This document shows positions 57,761 through 64,000 of a stretch of DNA of 64,000 nucleotides, one piece after another. Below the pieces are notes generated by a model. That model was not told the DNA's origin and did no database searches. It saw only the letters and a list, made by a program, of their open reading frames with translations. Within the stretch, counting starts at the first letter, position 1; every line of letters begins with the position of its first letter. The DNA lies in the NCBI GenBank assembly GCA_036501825.1, contig DASXZP010000032.1, positions 186,001 to 250,000 on the forward strand, in the 5' to 3' direction. The position numbers were made by a program, and so were the translations under genes. This DNA is from JAFECT01 sp036501825. GTDB taxonomy: Bacteria; Pseudomonadota; Alphaproteobacteria; Caulobacterales; Caulobacteraceae.

Positions 57761-58906
57761 ATGAAGACCTGGGGCCTCAAGCGCATCGTGCTCGGCGTCG
57801 CAGCGCTGGTCGCAGCGCTGATGGCGGTCGCCGTCTTCGTCTGGCGCGACGATATCCTGGAGTCGTTCCTCGATCCCAAGGCGCCCTACCAGACCTACAC
57901 GCCGCCGCGCGCGCCCGACTACAATCTGAAAAAGGCCTGGGCGGTGCTGCCGTCCGATCCGGCGCAGGCTTCGCCAAACGACCCGCCGGCGGACGTGTTT
58001 TTCGTGCATCCCACCACCTTTGACGGCGGCGACAACTGGAATTCCCCGATCCAGCAGAACGAGTCCGACGAGCTTCTGAACCGCGTGATGCTGCCCAACT
58101 ATGCCGGTCCGTTCGAGAAGGTCGGTCGCGTCTTCGCCCCTCACTACCGCCAGGCCGCCCTCTACGCCTTCTTGACCTTGCACGACGACGCCCGTGACGC
58201 GCGCACCTTCGCCTACGGCGATGTCGCCAACGCCTTCAGATTTTACCTGCAGCACTTCAACCAGGGCCGTCCGATCATCCTGGTCGGCGTGGAGCAGGGC
58301 GGCACCTTGACGGCGCGGCTAGCGCGCGACGCGGTCGCCGCCGACCCGCAACTGAAGAGCCGCCTCGTCGCGGTCTATCTGATCGACACCATCGTTCCGC
58401 GCGACGCTTTCGGCCCGAACGCGGCGCTGCCCGGGTGCACGCGCCGCGACGAAGCCCATTGCGTGGTCGCCTGGGATCAGGCCTTCGTCGACGATCCTTC
58501 CTCGGCGAAGCGTATCCTCGAGCGGGCCCTGGTGTGGGACGACCAAGGGGCCCTGGTTTCGCTCGGCGCCCGCGCCGCGCTGTGCGTCAACCCGCTGACC
58601 GGATCGGAGACCGGCGCCCTGGCGCCGGCGCGGCTGAATCTGGGCGCGGCCAATGCGACGGGGTTGGAGTGGGGCGTCGAGCCCGCCTTCATGCCGCATC
58701 AGGTGAACGCGCGCTGCGTCGACGGCGTGCTGCACGTGTCGCGGCCCAAGTCGAACTCGCTGCGCCCGTCCGGCTCCTGGGCCGACCGCAAAAAGGCCCC
58801 CGCCTACAATCTGTTCTACGCCGACCTGCAAGCCGACGCGAAGGCGCGCGAAGCGGCGTTGGCTCAAGCCGCCGGCGCGCCAGCAGTCGCTCCCAATCCC
58901 CAGTAA
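57761..58906 (+). CDS. DUF3089 family protein lacking the usual hydrolase nucleophile
   Basis: A 381-residue protein with an N-terminal membrane helix (RIVLGVAALVAALMAVAVFVW) and a DUF3089 alpha/beta-hydrolase-like domain (ADVFFVHPTTF, PHYRQAALYAF, AFRFYLQHFNQGRPIILVG). At the nucleophile elbow, family members usually have GHSQG; here the sequence is GVEQG, with Glu178 in place of Ser. It is therefore probably not a standard esterase. It follows hldD by 1 bp and could act in the cell envelope, by position only. Confidence 0.85.
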   Translation: MKTWGLKRIVLGVAALVAALMAVAVFVWRDDILESFLDPKAPYQTYTPPRAPDYNLKKAWAVLPSDPAQASPNDPPADVFFVHPTTFDGGDNWNSPIQQNESDELLNRVMLPNYAGPFEKVGRVFAPHYRQAALYAFLTLHDDARDARTFAYGDVANAFRFYLQHFNQGRPIILVGVEQGGTLTARLARDAVAADPQLKSRLVAVYLIDTIVPRDAFGPNAALPGCTRRDEAHCVVAWDQAFVDDPSSAKRILERALVWDDQGALVSLGARAALCVNPLTGSETGALAPARLNLGAANATGLEWGVEPAFMPHQVNARCVDGVLHVSRPKSNSLRPSGSWADRKKAPAYNLFYADLQADAKAREAALAQAAGAPAVAPNPQ

Positions 58907-58932
58907 AGCAGTCGGAACTCGTGCACAGGTCC

Positions 58933-58948
58933 GGTGCAATATTGCACC
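58933..58948. promoter_or_regulatory. perfect 16-bp palindrome upstream of the exported Cys-rich protein
   Basis: GGTGCAATATTGCACC is a complete palindrome, about 140 bp before the gene at 59088 and just past DUF3089. It has the size of a dimer operator. The binding protein is unknown. Confidence 0.5.
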
Positions 58949-59087
58949 AGCACTATGTGTTTGCGCCGCCCGCGCCGTCTGGGCGGTTGCCTGCGACATC
59001 CGGCTTAGGTTGGGATTGACTTTGCTTGTTCTTGTTCGATCCGAGGCGTATTTTTGCGCCGTACCTGGTACCTAAGGGAGTTCTGCC

Positions 59088-59519
59088 ATGGGAGTTCCTT
59101 TCGCCGCCGCATCTCTCGCGGTCATTCTAACGGCTTCGGCTGTCACCACCGTCAACCTGACCCTCCCGGTCCGCCATCCGGCCAGCCGCGTGGTGACCAT
59201 CTGCCTCGCGCCGGACGGACGCACCGTTCAGGGCAATGCGACCTGTTCCCTCGACAAGCTGCACAACCGCCTCGGCGCCTGCACCTGCCCCGGCAACACG
59301 CTGGTGGCGGAAACCGACATCTGCTGGCCGGGCCAGCACGCGGTGGCGGACTCGGCCGCGGCGAACCGTGCGCGCTACGAGGCGGCGGTCAACGGCCACG
59401 GCAGTCTGCGCGGCGCGAGCTTCCAAGGCCGCTCGTTCTGCCAGCACGTGAAGGACGACGGCTATCCGCACTGGACGACCCCGGTGGAAGGCGCGCCGAT
59501 GATCCATCACGGTAACTAG
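59088..59519 (+). CDS. exported cysteine-containing hypothetical protein
   Basis: A 143-residue protein with an N-terminal hydrophobic segment (VPFAAASLAVILTASAVTTV). The mature region has six cysteines (TICLAP, ATCSLD, GACTCPG, DICWPG, SFCQH) likely to form disulfides. I do not recognise the family. An AAGGGAG site precedes the ATG. It is convergent with recG, 12 bp apart. Confidence 0.7.
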   Translation: MGVPFAAASLAVILTASAVTTVNLTLPVRHPASRVVTICLAPDGRTVQGNATCSLDKLHNRLGACTCPGNTLVAETDICWPGQHAVADSAAANRARYEAAVNGHGSLRGASFQGRSFCQHVKDDGYPHWTTPVEGAPMIHHGN

Positions 59520-59531
59520 TCGCTAAGGCGT

Positions 59532-61622
59532 CTAGGCCGCGGGCGCGTTCAAGCGATCGGGGCGCCAGTCGAACAGCTCGGTCAGGAGCGCGACGGCGCG
59601 ACCGCGCGCGCTTTCGAGTTTTGGGTCGCGCGACAGGATCAGGCGCGCGTCCTGCGCCGCCGCGAGCAACAGGTCGCGGTGCACGATCGGATCGGCGAGG
59701 CGATAGTCGGGCAGGCCGCTCTGTTTCAGGCCCAACAAGTCGCCGCCGCCGCGCAGCGCCCAGTCGCGCTCGGCGATGAGAAAGCCGTCGTCAGTCTCGC
59801 GCAGGACATCCAACCGCTGGCGCGCGGTTTCCGACAGGGGCGCGTCGTAGAGCAGGATGCAGGCGCTCTCGTCGGCGCCGCGTCCGACGCGGCCGCGTAG
59901 CTGGTGCAGTTGGGCGAGCCCGAACCGCTCCGCGTGTTCGATGACCATGATGGTGGCGTTGGGCACGTCCACGCCGACTTCCACCACCGTGGTGGCGACC
60001 AGCGCCGACAGACGCCCTTCGGCAAAGGCGGACATCGTCGCGTCCTTCTCCGCACCCGGCATCTGGCCGTGCACGAGACCCACCGGCGCCTTCAGCAGCT
60101 TCTTCAGGTCTTCGGCGCGCGCCTCGGCGGCGGCGAGGTCGCTGAGTTCGGATTCCGCCACCAGCGGGCAGATCCAATAGGCTTGGGCGCCCTGTTTCAG
60201 CGCCGCGTCGAGCCGCGCGGCGATCTCGCCAATGCGCGCGGTGGGCACGGCCCGGGTGGCGATGGGTTTGCGGCCCGGCGGCTTTTCGTCGAGGCGTGAG
60301 ACATCGAGGTCGCCGTATTGGGTCAGCTCCAGCGTGCGCGGGATCGGAGTCGCGGACATCGAGAGCAGATGCACCCCCAGAGACTCGCCAGTCGCGCCCT
60401 TGTCCTGCAGTCGCTTGCGTTCGGCCACGCCGAAACGGTGCTGCTCGTCGACGACGACGAAGGCCAGCGACTTGAATCCGACGTCGGCCTGAAACAGCGC
60501 GTGGGTGCCCACCGCGACCTGGGCGGCGCCCGACGCCAGCGCCTCCAGCTTTTCGCGACGCGGGACGCCCTTGTCGCGCCCGGTCAGCAGCACCGCGCTC
60601 ACGCCGCCGGCCGCAAGCCACGGTTCGATGCGCTCGAAATGCTGCCGCGCGAGGATTTCCGTCGGCGCCATCAGCGCGGCTTGGAAGCCCGACGACGCCG
60701 CGCCGGCCATGGCCAGCACCGCCACGACGGTCTTGCCCGACCCGACATCGCCCTGCAGCAGCCGCGCCATGGCCCAGCCCGAGCCGAGGTCGGCGCGGAT
60801 TTCCGCCACCGCGCGGTCCTGGGCGCCGGTCAGCTTGAAGGGCAGGGCCTTGAGGATCGCATCGGTCGAAGCCTGCGCCGTGACCACCGGCGCGGCCGCC
60901 GCCCGGCGCTCGGACTTGCGGCGGCAGAGCGCGAGCTGGTGCGCGAACAGTTCGTCATAGGCCAGGCGCCGCCGTACCGGCGTCAGCGGCGACAGATCGG
61001 CGTCATCGCGCGGCGCATGCAACAGCTCGAGCGCTGCGCGCCACGGCGGCCACGCCTCGCGCTCGTGCAACGCCGGGTCCTGCCACTCCGGCAGCTCGGG
61101 GGTGCGTTCGAGCGCAATCTGAATGAAGCGCCGCAACTGGCGTGAACTGACGCCGGCGGATGTGGGATAGACCGGCTCGAGCCGCGGAATCTCATCGGCC
61201 TGTTCAGGGGCGACTATGTAATCGGGATGGGTGATCTGCACCTCGTCGCGAAAGCGCTCGACCTTGCCCGACACGATCCGGCGCGCGCCGGCGGGGTGAT
61301 GTTTTTGCAGGCTGTCGCCGAACACCTTGAAATAGACGAGCAGCATGAAGCCGGTGTCGTCGTGCGCCCGTATCTTGTACGGCAGCCCAGCGCGGCCGGG
61401 CTTCATATGCTGGTCGATCACCACGTCGAAGGTCTGCACCGCCCCTTCGCGCGCGCTCTGCATGGTCGCCGGCTCGCGCACCACCAGGCCCTGGGGCGCG
61501 GTGAGGATCAGGTCGCGCACCACAGGCCCGGCCACCCGCTCGACCGCCGGCGCGACCTTGGGGCCGACGCCCTTGACCGAGGTGATGGGCGCGAACAGGG
61601 GAAAGAGAATCTCGGGCCGCAT
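59532..61622 (-). CDS. recG: ATP-dependent DNA helicase RecG
   Basis: Branch-migration helicase that remodels stalled forks. The 696 residues contain the wedge/OB domain (about 60-200) and a superfamily 2 helicase core: GDVGSGKTVVAVLAM (motif I), MAPTEILARQHF, VVDEQHRFGVAERKRL (motif II), LLSMSATPIPRTLELTQYGDLDVSRLDE, then TTVVEVGVDVPNATIMVIEHAERFGLAQLHQLRGRVGRG. The ATG at 61622 was chosen because family similarity starts there (PLFAPITSVKGVGPK). Confidence 0.97.
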   Translation of the reverse strand: MRPEILFPLFAPITSVKGVGPKVAPAVERVAGPVVRDLILTAPQGLVVREPATMQSAREGAVQTFDVVIDQHMKPGRAGLPYKIRAHDDTGFMLLVYFKVFGDSLQKHHPAGARRIVSGKVERFRDEVQITHPDYIVAPEQADEIPRLEPVYPTSAGVSSRQLRRFIQIALERTPELPEWQDPALHEREAWPPWRAALELLHAPRDDADLSPLTPVRRRLAYDELFAHQLALCRRKSERRAAAAPVVTAQASTDAILKALPFKLTGAQDRAVAEIRADLGSGWAMARLLQGDVGSGKTVVAVLAMAGAASSGFQAALMAPTEILARQHFERIEPWLAAGGVSAVLLTGRDKGVPRREKLEALASGAAQVAVGTHALFQADVGFKSLAFVVVDEQHRFGVAERKRLQDKGATGESLGVHLLSMSATPIPRTLELTQYGDLDVSRLDEKPPGRKPIATRAVPTARIGEIAARLDAALKQGAQAYWICPLVAESELSDLAAAEARAEDLKKLLKAPVGLVHGQMPGAEKDATMSAFAEGRLSALVATTVVEVGVDVPNATIMVIEHAERFGLAQLHQLRGRVGRGADESACILLYDAPLSETARQRLDVLRETDDGFLIAERDWALRGGGDLLGLKQSGLPDYRLADPIVHRDLLLAAAQDARLILSRDPKLESARGRAVALLTELFDWRPDRLNAPAA

Positions 61623-61704
61623 GGGCCTCCAACATAGCGCAGCCGGCGGCGCCTCCAATTTATCGGTCGGCGGCGATAGGATCGAGGGGAACGAGGACCG
61701 GCCC

Positions 61705-62346
61705 ATGAACCCCATGCTGACGCCCGAATCCTGCATCTACCTGGTCTGGGTGGTCTGGGCCCTGTCCTGGGTCATCGCCGCGGTCTGGTCGTCGCGGGCG
61801 ACCAATCGGGCCAGCTTCACCGCCGAGACCGGCTATCGCATCCTGACCGTCGCGGGCTTTCTGCTCGTGTTCCTGACCGGCCCGCGTCCGTTTTGGGGCG
61901 CCATGGCCGGGACCCACCGCGTCCACATCCTGCGTCTTCCGCTCGATCCCCAGTTTGTCGAACCGCTGTGGCAAACGCCCGAGGCCGTGGGCTGGGCGAT
62001 GGTGGGGCTGGCGGTCGCCGGCTTCGCTTTCGCGTGGTGGGCGCGCATCCATCTCGGCGCCCTGTGGTCGGGGTCGATCACGCGCAAGGCCGACCACCGC
62101 ATCGTCGACACCGGCCCCTACGGTCTCGTGCGCCATCCGATCTACACGGGCCTGATCGCCGCGACGATTGCGATGGTGGTCATCAAGGCGTCGTGGGCGG
62201 CGATGGCGGGCCTGGTGATCATGACCGCCGGCTACTGGCTGAAGGCCAAGATCGAGGAAGGCTTCCTGCGCCAGGAACTCGGCCCCGAAGGCTATGACGC
62301 CTACAAGAAGCGCGTGCCCATGCTGGTGCCGTTCTCGCCGGTCTGA
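61705..62346 (+). CDS. isoprenylcysteine carboxyl methyltransferase (ICMT)/PEMT-like membrane protein
   Basis: A 213-residue protein with four or five membrane helices and the family C-terminal motif: HRIVDTGPYGLVRHPIYTGLIAA, then the GYWLKAKIEEGFLRQELGPEGYDAYKKRVP SAM-binding end. Bacterial members are probably SAM-dependent methyltransferases of unknown lipid or isoprenoid substrates. It is divergent from recG, with a GAGG site before the ATG. Confidence 0.9.
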   Translation: MNPMLTPESCIYLVWVVWALSWVIAAVWSSRATNRASFTAETGYRILTVAGFLLVFLTGPRPFWGAMAGTHRVHILRLPLDPQFVEPLWQTPEAVGWAMVGLAVAGFAFAWWARIHLGALWSGSITRKADHRIVDTGPYGLVRHPIYTGLIAATIAMVVIKASWAAMAGLVIMTAGYWLKAKIEEGFLRQELGPEGYDAYKKRVPMLVPFSPV

Positions 62347-62458
62347 GGCCCGGCCGAGCCTTGCCGAACCTGCTGGCGCGGGCCGCGGCGCGCGCCTATA
62401 TGGACCCGACCCGGGCCGGCGAAAGCCGCTGCCCGGCGCTCGCTATTGGACGAGGCGG

Positions 62459-62758
62459 ATGGATCAGGATCGCCTGAAGAAACTGAGGCTGCGCGCGTGG
62501 CGTCGTGGATTTCGCGAGGCGGACCTGATTTTGGGCCCGTTCGCCGACCGGCGTTTGGCGGACTTGTCAGGCGAGGAACTCGACGCGTTCGAGCGGCTTC
62601 TCGATGCGCCGGACAAGGACGTCTTCGAGTGGATCGTGGACCGCACGCCTGTGCCCGCCGAGCACGACACCGCCGTGATGGCCGAGATCAAACGGTTCGT
62701 GGCGCAGGGCCGCGCCACCATCGCCGGCGTCACCGCCTACGAGAAGCGTGAGGATTGA
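62459..62758 (+). CDS. sdhE: succinate dehydrogenase assembly factor SdhE
   Basis: Promotes covalent FAD attachment to SdhA. The 99 residues carry the RGxxE signature in RAWRRGFREADLILGPFADR and the helix ELDAFERLLDAPDKDVFEWIVDRTPVP. Its stop overlaps the mfd ATG by 1 bp; the recG-sdhE-mfd neighbourhood is usual in alphaproteobacteria. Confidence 0.95.
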   Translation: MDQDRLKKLRLRAWRRGFREADLILGPFADRRLADLSGEELDAFERLLDAPDKDVFEWIVDRTPVPAEHDTAVMAEIKRFVAQGRATIAGVTAYEKRED

Positions 62759-64000
62759 TGGACGACCAGGCGACGATCGCTCCGGAAAAGGTAGCGGCGG
62801 CGGACCTAGACCGCGTGGCCCTGGCGCCGGGCGCGCTGGAGCTTGCCGGGACGCCGGAGGGCTACGACGCCCTGGTGACCGCGGACCTGGTGCGTGCGCG
62901 CGGCGGCGTCGTGGTGTTCTGTGCGCGCGACTACGCGGCGGCGGGCGCCTTCGCCAGCGCGCTGCAGTTCTTCGCGCCCGACACGCCGCTGCTGAACTTC
63001 CCCGCCTGGGACTGTCTGCCCTATGACCGGATGAGCCCGACGCCGGCTCTGGCGGCCCAGCGCATGGCGACATTGGCGACCCTGGCGCGGCGCGACCCGA
63101 ACGACCGTTCGCCGCTCTTGGTCACCACCACCGTCGGCGCCCTGGTGCAGCGCATGCCGCCGCGCGCGGATACCGTGCAGGCGGGCTTTGCCACCCATGT
63201 CGGCCGCGATCTCGATGCCGCGGCCCTCGAACGCTATTTCACCGTGAACGGCTATCAGCGCGCCTCGACGGTGTCCGAGCGCGGCGAGTACGCCATCCGC
63301 GGCGGGGTCATCGACGTGTTTCCGCCGGGCGCCGAAGAGCCGGTGCGCTTCGACATGTTCGGCGACACCCTGGAATCGATCCGCGCCTTCGACCCGGAAA
63401 GCCAACGCTCCACCCGCCAGTTGAGCGAGATCGAACTGTTGCCGGTGTCCGAAGCCCTGCTCGACAAGGCGGCGATCTCGCGGTTCCGCTCCGGCTATCT
63501 CGAAGCCTTCGGCGCGGCCGGTGACGATCCGCTCTACGCCGCGGTCAGTGAAGGCTCCCGCCGCCAGGGCCTCGAGCATTGGCTGCCGTTGTTCTACGAC
63601 CGGCTCGACACCCTGTTCGACTATCTGCCGCCCGACGCCCTGATCGCCTTCGATCACCAGGCGCAGGAGTCGCGCGACGAACGCCTGGCGGTGATCGCCG
63701 ACGCCTATGAGGCGCGCCGCGAGGCGGCCCAGGTGAAAAACAGCGTGGCCTATCGCGCGCTGAAGCCCGATGCGCTCTACCTCAGCGCCGAGGAATGGGA
63801 CCGGCGCACGGCGCAGCACGCCACACGACGCTTCACCCCGTTTCACCGCGAAGGCCGTGAGACCGTCGACCTCGGCGCGCGCCATGGCCGCGTATTCGCC
63901 GCCGAACGCGCCCAGGACAGCGTCAATCTGTTCGAACAGGTCGCCCACCACTCGCGCGCCCTGATCCGCGACGGCAAGCGGGTGATGTTCGCCTCGTGGT
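62758..64000 (+). CDS. mfd: transcription-repair coupling factor Mfd (3' end cut by window edge)
   Basis: Couples stalled RNA polymerase to nucleotide excision repair. The first 414 codons are in the window, about a third of the protein. They cover the UvrB-like N-terminal domains: LLNFPAWDCLPYDRMSPTPALAAQRMATLATLAR, TTTVGALVQRMPP, ALERYFTVNGYQRASTVSERGEYAIRGGVIDVFPPG and VRFDMFGDTLESIRAFDPESQRS. The frame is open to the window end. Confidence 0.95.
   Translation, partial: MDDQATIAPEKVAAADLDRVALAPGALELAGTPEGYDALVTADLVRARGGVVVFCARDYAAAGAFASALQFFAPDTPLLNFPAWDCLPYDRMSPTPALAAQRMATLATLARRDPNDRSPLLVTTTVGALVQRMPPRADTVQAGFATHVGRDLDAAALERYFTVNGYQRASTVSERGEYAIRGGVIDVFPPGAEEPVRFDMFGDTLESIRAFDPESQRSTRQLSEIELLPVSEALLDKAAISRFRSGYLEAFGAAGDDPLYAAVSEGSRRQGLEHWLPLFYDRLDTLFDYLPPDALIAFDHQAQESRDERLAVIADAYEARREAAQVKNSVAYRALKPDALYLSAEEWDRRTAQHATRRFTPFHREGRETVDLGARHGRVFAAERAQDSVNLFEQVAHHSRALIRDGKRVMFASW

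Noticed and set aside
58914..58938. GGAAC upstream of the exported Cys-rich protein
   Set aside because: No matching -10 element at the right distance.

Overview
The window is a contiguous piece of a high-GC alphaproteobacterial chromosome. Gene content and order point to the Caulobacterales (a Caulobacter or Phenylobacterium relative). Indicators are hemA near glyA-nrdR-rib-nusB, hppA-bamE-CBP3-yceD-plsX-fabH-ihfA-merR, glpX-recJ, a tandem cold-shock-domain protein, a MucR regulator, a class I PHA synthase and a K+-independent H+-pyrophosphatase. This is inference from gene content; no 16S gene is present. Coding density is very high, with many 1-10 bp stop/start overlaps.

Layout. 1-3.5 kb: the 3' part of 5-aminolevulinate synthase, a DUF1330 protein, a group II PLP decarboxylase and a secreted MsrA. 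3.5-11.6 kb: mucR divergent from glyA, then a tight train nrdR-ribD(reductase domain only)-ribE-ribBX-ribH-nusB-cupin oxygenase-thiL. 11.7-15.6 kb (minus): a periplasmic molybdenum hydroxylase operon (iorB-iorA-cytochrome c-xdhC). 15.7-23.6 kb: a secreted protein, hppA, bamE, CBP3, yceD, plsX, fabH, ihfA, merR and tRNA-Pro(GGG). 23.7-26.3 kb: a stress-type accessory stretch (membrane protein, CBS-pair protein, Hsp20, acidic mini-protein, GlsB-like and DUF2842 membrane proteins). 26.5-40.4 kb: ctaA, rplM-rpsI, argC, secreted msrB, DUF1428, phaC, glpX, recJ, a desaturase, tRNA-Glu, double-CSD protein, DUF192, a hydrolase and a GST. 40.5-41.4 kb: tRNA-Pro(TGG), a complex I NDUFS4-type subunit, tRNA-Arg(TCT) and a GIY-YIG protein. 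41.4-48.5 kb (minus): an unusual five-gene oxidative operon (ThDP enzyme, duplicated membrane protein, GMC small and large subunits, lldD), followed by a hypothetical gene flanked by two copies of the lldD 3' end. 48.5-54 kb: cystathionine beta-lyase, an orphan ABC ATPase, VOC protein, FMN reductase, sseA and cfa. 54-64 kb: kdsA, hldE, hldD (LPS core), DUF3089, a secreted Cys-rich protein, recG, ICMT-like protein, sdhE and the 5' part of mfd.

How it fits together. Most of the window is housekeeping: riboflavin and thiamine cofactors, one-carbon metabolism, lipid and LPS-core precursors, ribosomal proteins, respiratory-chain assembly (CtaA, CBP3, NDUFS4, SdhE) and DNA repair (RecJ, RecG, Mfd). 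Both methionine sulfoxide reductases here carry export signals, which suggests periplasmic protein repair.

The most interesting signal is regulatory. Four sites with the form GGAAC-N16/17-GGTT resemble promoters of the alphaproteobacterial general stress sigma factor EcfG/SigT. They lie immediately upstream of the CBS-pair gene, hsp20, the acidic mini-protein gene and the five-gene ThDP/GMC/lactate dehydrogenase operon. Together they predict a local general-stress regulon that includes an otherwise uncharacterised oxidoreductase module. Other oddities are a RibD without its deaminase domain next to a RibBX with a Cys-free cyclohydrolase-like domain, a possible AUC start codon for plsX, an MsrA with Gln in place of the usual active-site Glu, and a DUF3089 hydrolase-like protein lacking its nucleophile.
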